From: Cohnella herbarum
GTDB taxonomy: Bacteria > Bacillota > Bacilli > Paenibacillales > Paenibacillaceae
Direction: 5' to 3'
DNA: 64,000 bases
Assembly (NCBI RefSeq): GCF_012849095.1
Contig: NZ_CP051680.1
Span: 7,606,001-7,670,000 of the forward strand
Positions 16,357-24,880 of the stretch are shown here, in pieces (positions within the stretch are counted from its first letter, which is position 1; each line of letters opens with the position of its first letter). The notes below the pieces were generated by a model. That model made no database searches. It saw nothing but the letters and a program-made list of their open reading frames with translations, and was not told the DNA's origin. A program made the translations under genes and the position numbers.

Positions 16357-17460
16357 TTGAGCGCAATTGACTTGAACTTGAACATCGAACCGGTAATGCC
16401 TAAGCGCAAAGATTACCGGATCGGCTGCATCGGTTCCGGATTCATCATGCGGGATTGCCACTTGGTCGCATACAAGGATGCGGGCTTTAATCCCGTTGCG
16501 ATTGCGTCGCGTACTTACGCGAACGCGAAGGCGGTTGCCGAACTGCGGGGAATCCCGAAGGTACACGAGAAGTGGGAACAGTTGGTCCAAGATCCCGAGA
16601 TCGAGATTCTCGACATCGCGGTTCCCCCGGATCGTCAACTCGAAGTCGTGAGGTTGGCCGTCAAGCAGCCGCATATCAAAGGCATTCTGTGTCAGAAGCC
16701 GCTGGCTATGAACTCGCAGGAAGCGCGGGAGATCGTCGAGCTCTGCGAAGCCGCGGGCATTAAAATCGGAGTCAACTCGAATATGCGCTACGATCAATCG
16801 ATCCGGGCGCTCAAAACGGTGCTCGATCGCGGTTATCTCGGAGAACCCGTGCTGGCGACGATCGAAATGCGGGCGATCCCGCATTGGCAGGATTTCCTTC
16901 ATCAATACGAGAGAATCGAAATTCTAAACATGGGTATCCACCATATCGACGCGTTCCGATACCTGTTCGGCGATCCGGAGAAAGTTACGGCGGTCGCGCG
17001 CAAGGATCCGAGAACGAAATTCAAGCACATCGACGGGATTTCCCAATATACGTTCCAATACGGCAACGAACTCATGGCTACGAGTCTGGATGACGTCTGG
17101 GCTTGGCCGGGAGAAGGCGCCGAGAAGGACATCTATATCAAATGGAGAGTCGTCGGACTGGACGGAATGGCCCAAGGGACGATCGGATGGCCTCATCCGG
17201 AAAGAACGCCGAGCACGCTCGAATTCACGACGAAGCAGTCTCCGAACCAATGGTTCCGGCCGAAGTGGGATACGGTGTGGTTTCCGGATGCTTTCCAAGG
17301 GACGATGGCGCAGTTGCTTCGCGCGGTGGAGACGGACAGCGAGCCGGAAATCGGCGGCAGGGATAACCTGAATACGATGGCCGCCGTAGACGCTTGTTAC
17401 AAATCCATTGCCGAAAGCCGGACGATATCCTTCAGCGAAGTTACGCAATCCAACTTATAG
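16357..17460 (+). CDS. Gfo/Idh/MocA-family NAD(P)-dependent dehydrogenase
   Basis: The TTG at 16357 follows AGAGGAGG by 8 bases; the upstream TTG at 16333 precedes that ribosome site and is not used. The product of 367 residues has an N-terminal Rossmann fold (RIGCIGSGFIMRDCHL), the family lysine motif (GILCQKPLAM, Lys about 107) and a C-terminal alpha/beta domain with the NMGIHHIDAFRYLFGDP histidines. Such enzymes oxidise a hydroxyl of sugars, inositols or inosamines (MocA, IolG). It leads the operon that contains the MocDEF-like oxygenase, and array 3 ends 160 bases before it. Confidence 0.92.
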   Translation: MSAIDLNLNIEPVMPKRKDYRIGCIGSGFIMRDCHLVAYKDAGFNPVAIASRTYANAKAVAELRGIPKVHEKWEQLVQDPEIEILDIAVPPDRQLEVVRLAVKQPHIKGILCQKPLAMNSQEAREIVELCEAAGIKIGVNSNMRYDQSIRALKTVLDRGYLGEPVLATIEMRAIPHWQDFLHQYERIEILNMGIHHIDAFRYLFGDPEKVTAVARKDPRTKFKHIDGISQYTFQYGNELMATSLDDVWAWPGEGAEKDIYIKWRVVGLDGMAQGTIGWPHPERTPSTLEFTTKQSPNQWFRPKWDTVWFPDAFQGTMAQLLRAVETDSEPEIGGRDNLNTMAAVDACYKSIAESRTISFSEVTQSNL

Positions 17461-17552
17461 TGCGAGTTCAAAAAGTTATGTTTTCAGCACCGAGAAGGTT
17501 GGAAGATCCGGCCTTTTATAGACTAAAACCATTTTAAGGGAGGAAATTGCTC

Positions 17553-18455
17553 ATGATCTCAGTAGGTATTTTTAACGGATATTATCCTTACTCGCTAGCG
17601 GAATCGATTTCCAGAATCAAAAAAGACGGATTTAACTGCGTTCAATTGGACCTTGCTTTCAAAGATATGGACGTTTCCCCGGATAACCTGACGCGCGACA
17701 AAGCGCACATGATCCGCGATGCGTTTCGTGACGCGAATTTACCTATCGTCTGTATTTCCGGTTACACGAATATCATTCATCCGGATGCTAAGAAACGCGA
17801 ACAGAACGTAAACGGGCTTAAAAACCTGCTAAAATACGCTCGCGATCTGGGGAGTCCTTATGTCATCAGCGAAACGGGTACTTACAACACGGATAGCGAC
17901 TGGGTATGGGATCCGAAAAACGGCACGGAGGAAGCTTACGAGGAAATCTGCAAGCAGCTCGAAGACCTTGCCAAATTCGCCTATGATCACGGCTCCGTGT
18001 TTTTGATAGAGAACTATGTCAATAACGTCATCGGTTCCGTGGATCATCTGACCCGTCTATTCTCCGACGTTAACCATCCGGGGCTTGGGTTGCTGATGGA
18101 TCCGACCAACTATTTCACGGACCACAACATTAATCACATCGATGACGAGCTTAATCGCATCTTTAACACGTTGGGCGATAGAATCAAAATTGCGCACGCC
18201 AAAGATTGCAAACCGGCGGAAGACACCTCGGAGAAACACGCCGCAATCGACGCGACGGAATCGCACACGTTCCGCGGAGCGGGAGCGGTAGAGCTTCCGG
18301 CACCGGGACTGGGCAATTTGAATTACGATCTGTATTTGCAAAGACTCGGCAAGCTGCACCCGAACATTCCTATCATTATCGAACATTTGGACGAGGCGGA
18401 CATTCCGCGCGCGAAAAAGTTCTTGGACGGTAAACTGAAGAAAAACGGAGTCTAA
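17553..18455 (+). CDS. Sugar phosphate isomerase/epimerase (xylose-isomerase-like TIM barrel)
   Basis: The ATG at 17553 has GGGAGGA 8 bases upstream. The 300-residue protein belongs to the AP-endonuclease-2 / IolE / IolO superfamily: GIFNGYYPYSLAESISRIKK, metal-binding residues in FLIENYVNNVIGS, LLMDPTNYFTDH, KIAHAKDC and IIIEHLDE. Relatives epimerise or dehydrate keto-sugars and keto-inositols (MocC, IolE, IolH, IolO). The position directly behind the Gfo/Idh/MocA gene suggests it acts on the keto product of that enzyme. Confidence 0.9.
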   Translation: MISVGIFNGYYPYSLAESISRIKKDGFNCVQLDLAFKDMDVSPDNLTRDKAHMIRDAFRDANLPIVCISGYTNIIHPDAKKREQNVNGLKNLLKYARDLGSPYVISETGTYNTDSDWVWDPKNGTEEAYEEICKQLEDLAKFAYDHGSVFLIENYVNNVIGSVDHLTRLFSDVNHPGLGLLMDPTNYFTDHNINHIDDELNRIFNTLGDRIKIAHAKDCKPAEDTSEKHAAIDATESHTFRGAGAVELPAPGLGNLNYDLYLQRLGKLHPNIPIIIEHLDEADIPRAKKFLDGKLKKNGV

Positions 18456-18490
18456 TCGAGCTTGATGGGTTAACATGCAAGCTTCGTCTA

Positions 18491-18522
18491 CAGGTAAGCG
18501 CAATCGCGATTGCGCTTATCTG
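18491..18522 (+). terminator. Long palindromic hairpin between isomerase and desaturase-like genes
   Basis: A 24-base perfect palindrome (18495-18518; half-site TAAGCGCAATCG) is extended by further pairs to CAGG/TCTG. It is followed by TTAGATATTTA rather than a clean T-run. It could be a partial terminator between 17553-18455 and 18556-19647, or an operator. Confidence 0.55.
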
Positions 18523-18555
18523 TTAGATATTTATACGAGCGGGGTGGATTAGAGC

Positions 18556-19647
18556 ATGGCGATCGTTGTGCAGAAGAGGGATTACAGCATTACGGGTCCG
18601 GAAAGCAAAAGGGCTCAGGAGAAAGGGCTGGCGACTGCGGAGTGGTACACGAGCCCGATTCCGCGCGCGAAGATGAAGGAACTCATGAAAAGAAGGAACG
18701 GTCCGGCCATTCGGGATACGATTATCTGGTTCGGCGGCCTTGCTGTACTGGGCTATCTCGCCTTCCTTTCCTGGGGCACTTGGTGGGCCATTCCGGCATT
18801 TCTCGCTTACGGCATCCTTTATGCGACGCCCGGAGATTCCCGCTGGCACGAGTGCGGACACGGTACGGCGTTTAAGACGCCCTGGATGAACGAGGTCATC
18901 TACCAGATCGCTTCCTTCATGGTACTGAGATCGGCGACTCCGTGGCGATGGAGCCACGCGCGCCATCATACCGATACGATTATCGTCGGTCGCGACCCGG
19001 AGATCATTACGGAGAGGCCTCCGGTATGGCGAATTCTCATGATGCAGATTTTCCACCTGTACGGCGGTCCGGTCGAGATCAAACGTTTTATTCTCCATAC
19101 GTTCGGCAAGTTGGAGTCGCAGGAGAAGGAATATATTCCGGAGTCTCAGCATAACAAGACGTTCTGGGAAGCGCGGGTATACTTGCTAATCATCTTGGCG
19201 ATCATCGGAGCCTGCGTCTACGCGGGAAGTATTTTGCCGGCGATGTTCATCTTCTTGCCTTCATTCTACGGAGGCATAATCGTCATTACTTTTGGCGTTA
19301 CGCAGCATCTTGGTTTATACGAGGATGTACTAGATCACAGATTGAATTCGCGGACGATCTACATGAACCGTCTCTGTCGTTTTCTCTATTGGAACATGAA
19401 CTACCACGTCGAGCATCATATGTTTCCAATGGTACCGTACCATGCGCTGGCTAAGCTGCATGCGGAGATGAAGGACGATTGTCCGGCGGCAAGGCCGGGA
19501 CTTTGGGCCGCATTGAAGGAGGTCGTCACGGCGTTGCGCAAGCAGAAGCACGATCCGGCGTACGTCGTCGTCAAACCGCTCCCGAGTACGGCGCGGCCAT
19601 ACATGTACGGGATCGAGCATGATCTGAACATCAAGGTCGAAGCGTAA
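18556..19647 (+). CDS. Membrane di-iron oxygenase of the fatty acid desaturase family (MocD-like)
   Basis: The 363-residue protein has membrane helices around 55-90 and 205-250 and the three histidine boxes of FA_desaturase/AlkB enzymes: H98-ECG-H102, H134-AR-HH138 and H284-VE-HH288, with an extra conserved NMNYH. These bind a di-iron centre for O2-dependent hydroxylation or desaturation. It is followed at once by a Rieske ferredoxin and a FAD ferredoxin reductase, an electron chain used by MocD (rhizopine O-demethylation) rather than by ordinary lipid desaturases. The surrounding genes are sugar-catabolic, so I infer hydroxylation of an O-methyl group (releasing formaldehyde). A lipid substrate cannot be excluded. 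Confidence 0.85.
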   Translation: MAIVVQKRDYSITGPESKRAQEKGLATAEWYTSPIPRAKMKELMKRRNGPAIRDTIIWFGGLAVLGYLAFLSWGTWWAIPAFLAYGILYATPGDSRWHECGHGTAFKTPWMNEVIYQIASFMVLRSATPWRWSHARHHTDTIIVGRDPEIITERPPVWRILMMQIFHLYGGPVEIKRFILHTFGKLESQEKEYIPESQHNKTFWEARVYLLIILAIIGACVYAGSILPAMFIFLPSFYGGIIVITFGVTQHLGLYEDVLDHRLNSRTIYMNRLCRFLYWNMNYHVEHHMFPMVPYHALAKLHAEMKDDCPAARPGLWAALKEVVTALRKQKHDPAYVVVKPLPSTARPYMYGIEHDLNIKVEA

Positions 19648-19737
19648 TTATAACAAGAGAGGCGAGAAGCAGCGAATTCGTATAATCCGTCATGTGATAT
19701 GTCTAATCAACTAGATTAATCGTAAGGAGTGAAGGTT

Positions 19738-20055
19738 ATGAGCAATGGAATATGGATCGAAGCTTGCGAAGTGGACGATATCGAGGTTGAAGACGTCATT
19801 CGGTTTGACCATGAAGACCGGACGTTCGCCATCTATCGTACGGAAAAGGGAGATTTTTTCGCTTCCGACGGGTATTGCACGCATGAAAAGTTCCATCTGT
19901 CCAACGGATTGGTTATGGGTAACTTGATTGAATGCCCGAAACATAACGGACGCTTCGACATTCCGACGGGTCAGGCCAAGAGAGCGCCGGTATGCGTGGA
20001 TCTGAAAACCTATCCCGTGAAAATCGAAGACGATAAAGTATTTATCCAGATTTGA
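19738..20055 (+). CDS. Rieske-type [2Fe-2S] ferredoxin (MocE-like)
   Basis: The ATG at 19738 lies 9 bases behind AAGGAG; the GTG at 19729 is too close to it. The 105-residue soluble protein is a bare Rieske domain with C47-T-H49 and C66-PK-H69 as cluster ligands (YCTHEKF, LIECPKHNGRFD). This is the single-domain form that shuttles electrons from a reductase to an oxygenase. It sits between the di-iron oxygenase and the reductase, which together form a complete three-part monooxygenase. Confidence 0.93.
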   Translation: MSNGIWIEACEVDDIEVEDVIRFDHEDRTFAIYRTEKGDFFASDGYCTHEKFHLSNGLVMGNLIECPKHNGRFDIPTGQAKRAPVCVDLKTYPVKIEDDKVFIQI

Positions 20056-20075
20056 TGTCGAAGGAGCACTCGGAT

Positions 20076-21317
20076 ATGAAGGACTACGGAATGGTTATCG
20101 TTGGGGCTGGCGAAGCGGGTGCGCGCGCGGCGGTAGAGCTTCGGACGCAAGGCTGGACGGGCGCGATTACGATGATCGGCAACGAGGGACGGCATCCTTA
20201 CGAACGCCCTCCCCTTTCCAAGCATCAGCTGGTAGACGCAGCCGAACCGGTTCCTATTACGATCCTCGATAGCAATAGATTAATAGAACAGAACATCGGT
20301 TTTCATACGAACGATGTCGCTGTTCGGATTAACCGGCAAGTCCATACCGTCGAGCTAGCTAGCGGAATTCAATTACCCTACGAGAGATTGCTGCTTGCAA
20401 CGGGGGCTAATCCAAGAAAACTATCCGTCCAGGGGAATGCCGCGAAGGAGATGCTATACCTTCGCACGTTCGCGGATGCGATTCGAATTCGGGAACGGAT
20501 TCAGCCCGGCCAAAGAGTTGCGGTTATCGGCGGAGGGTTTATCGGTTTGGAAGTCGCCGCCAGCGCGGTAAAGAAAAGCTGCGAAGTTACGCTCGTGGAA
20601 GTGGCGCCTCGCATTCTGATGCGCGGCGTTCCCGAGGAAATCGCCAAGCTGGTAGAACAAAGGCATCGCGAAGCGGGAGTCCGCTTTAAGATCGGCGTCA
20701 TGATCGAGAGCGTCGACAAGGAAGTCGGCGGAGAGTACGTCATCTCGTTGGCTGACGGATCGGCCGTTCGCTGCGATGCGATCGTGACGGGGATCGGGGC
20801 CATACCCGCAACTGCGTTGGCAGTTGTCAGCGAATTAGAAATCGAGAACGGCGTGAAGGTAAACGAGATGCTGGCAACGAGCGATCCGGATATTTACGCC
20901 GCGGGCGATTGCTGTTCTTTCCCGCATCCGCTCTATGGCGGTAAAAGAATTCGGTTGGAAGCGTGGCGCAACGCTCAGGATCAAGGAACGCACGTCGCGG
21001 GCAATATGCTGGGCGCGGCGGTACCTTATTCGGCATTGCCTTGGTTCTGGTCGGATCAGTACGACCAAACCTTGCAAGTAGCGGGATTGTCCGAGCCTAC
21101 GGATACGACCGTTATGCGGAATTTGGGCGACGCGGGCAAGCTCTTCTTCCACGTAGCGGGCGACGGAAGATTGGTCTCCGTGAGCGCGATGGGTCCGACG
21201 GGAGCATTCGCGAAGGAATTCCGATTGGCGGAATTGCTCATCGAGAAACAAGCGAGGCCGGAGTTGGAAGCGCTAGCGAATCCGGGAAGAAAATTGAAGG
21301 AATTATTGCGCGCGTGA
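20076..21317 (+). CDS. FAD/NAD(P)H-dependent ferredoxin reductase (MocF-like)
   Basis: I start at the ATG 20076, with AAGGAG 9 bases upstream; the frame is open from 20052 but that TTG overlaps the Rieske stop region. The 413-residue protein has an N-terminal FAD-binding GAGEAG motif, an NAD-binding GGGFIGLEVAA (about 148-158), the ATG motif LLATGANPR and a C-terminal FAD motif DIYAAGDCC. It fits the putidaredoxin-reductase/rhodocoxin-reductase type with a C-terminal reductase_C domain. It passes electrons from NAD(P)H to the Rieske protein. Confidence 0.93.
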   Translation: MKDYGMVIVGAGEAGARAAVELRTQGWTGAITMIGNEGRHPYERPPLSKHQLVDAAEPVPITILDSNRLIEQNIGFHTNDVAVRINRQVHTVELASGIQLPYERLLLATGANPRKLSVQGNAAKEMLYLRTFADAIRIRERIQPGQRVAVIGGGFIGLEVAASAVKKSCEVTLVEVAPRILMRGVPEEIAKLVEQRHREAGVRFKIGVMIESVDKEVGGEYVISLADGSAVRCDAIVTGIGAIPATALAVVSELEIENGVKVNEMLATSDPDIYAAGDCCSFPHPLYGGKRIRLEAWRNAQDQGTHVAGNMLGAAVPYSALPWFWSDQYDQTLQVAGLSEPTDTTVMRNLGDAGKLFFHVAGDGRLVSVSAMGPTGAFAKEFRLAELLIEKQARPELEALANPGRKLKELLRA

Positions 21318-21347
21318 TTAGAGGGATAGAGCGAAGGGGATGAAACC

Positions 21348-22334
21348 ATGAAATATAATGCGTTCGGCAAATTAGGAACCGAAGTGTCCCGGCTGGGATT
21401 CGGCGCGATGGGACTTGGCGGCGTATTCGGACAATACGACGAAAAAGATTTGGTTCGCTCGGTACTTCATAGCTTGGAGAAGGGCGTTAATTTTATCGAT
21501 ACCGCACGTAACTACGGCGAGTCGGAGCGTATTCTCGGCTTGGCGCTGCGCGAATGGAAGGGCAAGAAGCCCTTCATCGCGTCGAAGATTCAATCGAGGG
21601 GCCCGGGCAATCTAGGTTGGGGTAAACCGATCCCCGTGGAGTCGGCTTTTCCGCAAGGCTGGCTGAGAGAAAGTACGGAAACCTCGCTTCGGCTGCTCGG
21701 CGTCGACACGATCGACCTCATTCAACTCCACCAATATTGGCCGCAATGGGATCGCGTAGATTATTGGATGGATGAGTTGCTGCAACTGAAGCAGGAAGGC
21801 AAAATCCGCGGCATCGGCGTATCTCTGCCCGATCAGCGGCATGATATCGTGCTGCCGCTCGTGCAAAGCGGAAAGATCGATTCCGTGCAGACGGTATTTC
21901 ATATTTTCGACCCTTTGCCTCTGGATTGCCTTATCCCGATCTGTCAGGAAAACAACGTCGCGGTAATCGCGAGATGTATATTGGATGAAGGCGGATTGAC
22001 GGGATTTCTGAAAGAAGATACCCTATTCGAAGAAGGAGATTTCCGCAAATCTTATTTCGATTACATGCCTCGCGGCTTGTATATCGAACGCGTCAACCGG
22101 TTGAAGGAAGCTTTCGTCCCTAAATACGCAGAGAGCCTTGCGGAGTTGGCCATTAAATTCGTGCTGCATCATCCGGGGGTTACCGCGGCCATAAGCTCTA
22201 TGCACGTCCCGCGGTATGCGGACGAGAATATCGCGGCCGTCGATCGCGAGCCGTTGCCCGAGGAAGCGTTCGAAGAAATCCGACAACATCACAGATGGGT
22301 GAGAAATTTCTATGAAACCAAGTACTGGCAGTAA
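21348..22334 (+). CDS. Aldo/keto reductase
   Basis: The 328-residue protein has the AKR TIM-barrel signature: FGAMGLGGVFG, catalytic Asp and Tyr in FIDTARNYGESE, Lys in FIASKIQ and His in IDLIQLHQYW. AAGGGGA precedes the ATG. The family oxidises or reduces aldehydes, ketones and sugars with NADP(H). Its 3' end overlaps the creatininase-family gene by 23 bases, so the two are translationally coupled and probably act in sequence. Confidence 0.9.
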   Translation: MKYNAFGKLGTEVSRLGFGAMGLGGVFGQYDEKDLVRSVLHSLEKGVNFIDTARNYGESERILGLALREWKGKKPFIASKIQSRGPGNLGWGKPIPVESAFPQGWLRESTETSLRLLGVDTIDLIQLHQYWPQWDRVDYWMDELLQLKQEGKIRGIGVSLPDQRHDIVLPLVQSGKIDSVQTVFHIFDPLPLDCLIPICQENNVAVIARCILDEGGLTGFLKEDTLFEEGDFRKSYFDYMPRGLYIERVNRLKEAFVPKYAESLAELAIKFVLHHPGVTAAISSMHVPRYADENIAAVDREPLPEEAFEEIRQHHRWVRNFYETKYWQ

Positions 22335-23220
22335 AACGCTGTGGTCCGAGCTCTTGCCGTACGAGTTCAATAGACGATTGGACGAATGTCCGATCGTCTA
22401 TTTGCCGCTCGGACTGTGCGAGCCTCACGGACAAGTCAGCGCGTTCGGCCTCGATACGCTCAAAGCGGAATGGCTCTGCTTGCGAACGGCCGAGAGGGTC
22501 GGCGGCGTAGTCGCGCCATCCATGGGTTATCATATCCACGAAGCCGGTTATCATGCGAGATGGCTTGAGGATGAAGTCGGAGAAGAAAATCCGCGTATGA
22601 CCGGAGTGCCTCCCTCAATCTTCCTTCAACTGTTCCTGTATCAATTGAGAACGTTCGTAAATGCGGGATTTCGCAAGATCGTAGTCCTGTCCGGACATAG
22701 CGGGGGAAACCAATTTGATTTGCGGCAGGTTGCCGATCTCTTCATGAATCGTTTTTCGGCCGTCGAGGTATGGGTACGCAGCGATCCTGAACTCGTGGAA
22801 GGTCTTTACGAAGGAGATCATGCGGGGAAGTACGAAATCTCGCAGCTCATGTACATTCGGCCGGAACTAATAGAGATGGATAAGGCTACGTTAGCGGATC
22901 TGCAGGGATCCGGCGGACGACTGGCGCTTGGCGCGGACGCCGGTGAAGCTAGTCCGGAGCTGGGCAAGAAGATCATGGAAGCTTGTCTAGAGAGCATGGT
23001 CGAAGAGGCAACGCGGATGAAGTCGGAATCGCATTCGGCGGCGAAACCCGATACTGCAGCCTCTATTCCGAGAATCTCTTACGAAGATATTGAAGCGATA
23101 TGGAGCGAGGCCTCGGCGAATGCGGATAAGTGGGTTACGGCAAACCCATGGCCATCCCAGAAATCGGTATCGACGCTGTCCCAATGGAAGCCGTATGAAC
23201 GTTATGAAGCCGGTCGATGA
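22312..23220 (+). CDS. Creatininase-family metal-dependent hydrolase
   Basis: The 302-residue protein shows the creatininase metal site: Glu and His in PLGLCEPHG, Asp in AFGLDTL, His in VLSGHSGGN and Glu in GKYEISQLM. The family includes creatinine amidohydrolase, formamide hydrolases and, as I recall, the IolN ring-opening hydrolase of the Thermotoga inositol pathway, which acts on a diketo-inositol. Since this operon has dehydrogenases and an isomerase, a C-C or lactone ring-opening role on an oxidised inositol or sugar is a better guess than creatinine. The start overlaps the AKR gene. Confidence 0.85.
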   Translation: MKPSTGSKTLWSELLPYEFNRRLDECPIVYLPLGLCEPHGQVSAFGLDTLKAEWLCLRTAERVGGVVAPSMGYHIHEAGYHARWLEDEVGEENPRMTGVPPSIFLQLFLYQLRTFVNAGFRKIVVLSGHSGGNQFDLRQVADLFMNRFSAVEVWVRSDPELVEGLYEGDHAGKYEISQLMYIRPELIEMDKATLADLQGSGGRLALGADAGEASPELGKKIMEACLESMVEEATRMKSESHSAAKPDTAASIPRISYEDIEAIWSEASANADKWVTANPWPSQKSVSTLSQWKPYERYEAGR

Positions 23221-23231
23221 GACCGGCTAAC

Positions 23232-23645
23232 TTAGAATTGTCCCGCAGCCGGGGCTAACCAAGCATAGGCGGGTATATTCCTTAGCAGTCCGAAAGCCAA
23301 AGTTAGAATCAGCATGACGGCCATGACTCCGTTGCTCATAATCCGAAGCCGTTTCTTATGGGCAATGAAATAGAGCGCGAATAAGGGGAGAAGGATGAAA
23401 ATCAACGGATTGTATCGATAAGCCTGATGCACATCCAAATCCAACAGCGAGAGGATGGCCCTCGTCGCTCCGCACCCCGGGCAGTAAAGTCCGGTTAGCT
23501 CGCGGAACGGGCAAGGAATGCCGATATGGGTCAGCGGTAACCATACTTTGAGGTAGAGCAGACCGGCAACGCCAAGAGAGGCGCCCCATATTAACGAGGA
23601 GCGCCTCTTCGGATTCAGCTTTAGCTTAAGCCAATCTATTAACAT
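23232..23645 (-). CDS. DUF2752-family small membrane protein
   Basis: The 137-residue protein has a CPFRELTGLYCPGCGATRA motif, the hallmark of DUF2752, and three membrane helices (about 18-38, 80-98, 104-124). The function of the family is unknown. It is convergent with the catabolic operon (11 bases between stops) and its start overlaps the end of the DUF4234 gene, so the two are one minus-strand unit. Confidence 0.85.
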   Translation of the reverse strand: MLIDWLKLKLNPKRRSSLIWGASLGVAGLLYLKVWLPLTHIGIPCPFRELTGLYCPGCGATRAILSLLDLDVHQAYRYNPLIFILLPLFALYFIAHKKRLRIMSNGVMAVMLILTLAFGLLRNIPAYAWLAPAAGQF

Positions 23646-23964
23646 CGGATTGTACCAGAGCGTACGTGACGATACTCAAACCGAAAATGGTCAGGACGAC
23701 GTACAGAACCGAATTATCGACCGGTACCATGCCGCGTTGTCTTTGCGCTTCCGCGATATTTTTGCCGATCTGATAGGCCCATACAAAACTCCAAATTCCG
23801 CATGTAACCAGCGTCAGAAGGAAATGCTTGCCTCCCGTGAACGAGTAGTCCCCGCTCAATTTTCCCGCATCGTTGGTAAGCACGATAAACCAATAGATCC
23901 CGTAGATTCCGCAGGTAATCAAAGTTAGAATAATTGCCAATACAATTCCCCGCTGTTGAACCAT
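23626..23964 (-). CDS. DUF4234-family small membrane protein
   Basis: The 112-residue protein (start MVQQRGIVLA) has three hydrophobic segments with the repeated LVTCGIW/LITCGIYGIYW pattern of DUF4234. The start is uncertain: the frame is open to a TTG at 24000, and an ATG at 23982 also exists; I chose 23964 because of the GGGACGG upstream. Function unknown. DUF4234 and DUF2752 genes are often adjacent, as here. Confidence 0.75.
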   Translation of the reverse strand: MVQQRGIVLAIILTLITCGIYGIYWFIVLTNDAGKLSGDYSFTGGKHFLLTLVTCGIWSFVWAYQIGKNIAEAQRQRGMVPVDNSVLYVVLTIFGLSIVTYALVQSDVNRLA

Positions 23965-24115
23965 GACGCACCGTCCCGACATTGAGTTAGATTCTGACAA
24001 GATATGAAGAAATTCGACATTCCCACTATAAAGAATTAGGGATGTATGCGCAAGGAAAATATTACTAACCGGGTAGCGTGCAGAAATATGGCGAGTAGGA
24101 AGGGGGAAACCTCCC

Positions 24116-24880
24116 TCACTTCTGATACTCCTTCGGAGTGCATCCCGTCACTTGCTTGAACAGTCGGCTAAAGTAAAATTGGTCGGGGTAACCGACGCGT
24201 TCCGCCACTTCTTTAACCGATAACCCCGGATGATTGGCAAGCAAATATTTGGCCTCGTTGATGCGTAAGGAGATCAAATATTTGGATGGCGGTTCTCCCG
24301 TATGCTTGATAAAAATTTTACTCAAGTAGGATGGCGCGAAGTTGAATTGCCTGGAAATTTCCTCCAAGCTGATATCTCCGGTAAAATTTTCGCGCAAGTA
24401 TATCCGAACCCGTTCCACGATATCCTCGGATGAAACGGTTCCTTGCGGGCGGATTCCCTCGACGTTTTTCTTAATCTTCGTTTTCTCGTTCTCGATCGCG
24501 GCCTGTACCCGGGAGATCGCTTTCTGCAGCTCTCCGGATTTAATCGGTTTAAGCAAATACTCGCTCGCTTCGTAACGTACCGCTTGCCTGGCATACTCGA
24601 AATCCGCGTATCCGGTAGTGATGATCTTGCGAACGTGCGGATAATGGGAGTGCAGCGACTTGATCAATTCAAGCCCGTCCATGACCGGCATGCGGATATC
24701 CGTTACGATGAGGTCGGCGGAGTTGTCGCGAATGTATTGCAAGGCGCTTTTCCCGTCTTGAGCGGCGTAGACGACTTGCAGCCCGGAGTCGAAGCTTTCG
24801 ATTTTCTTGACCAGATTGTTGCGAATCAAATCCTCGTCCTCTGCTACGACGATTCGCATCGTAGGCTCAGCGTTCTTCAT
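24116..24880 (-). CDS. YesN-type AraC response regulator, short form (two-component system 2)
   Basis: The 254-residue protein has a receiver domain (VAEDEDLIRNN, Asp61 in VTDIRMPVMDG, LLKPIKS) joined by a short linker directly to an AraC HTH domain (APSYLSKIFIKHTGEPPS, VGYPDQFYFSRLFKQVTG). It lacks the middle domain of the regulators at 7397 and 40897. Its start lies inside the kinase gene (14-base overlap), and GAGGGG serves as ribosome site. The likely target is the divergent CUT1 operon at 27001. Confidence 0.93.
   Translation of the reverse strand: MKNAEPTMRIVVAEDEDLIRNNLVKKIESFDSGLQVVYAAQDGKSALQYIRDNSADLIVTDIRMPVMDGLELIKSLHSHYPHVRKIITTGYADFEYARQAVRYEASEYLLKPIKSGELQKAISRVQAAIENEKTKIKKNVEGIRPQGTVSSEDIVERVRIYLRENFTGDISLEEISRQFNFAPSYLSKIFIKHTGEPPSKYLISLRINEAKYLLANHPGLSVKEVAERVGYPDQFYFSRLFKQVTGCTPKEYQK

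Noticed and set aside
15547..16360. Repeat-protein frames over array 3
   Set aside because: A 46-base unit shifts the frame in the middle, and the frames run into the real gene at 16357 out of phase.
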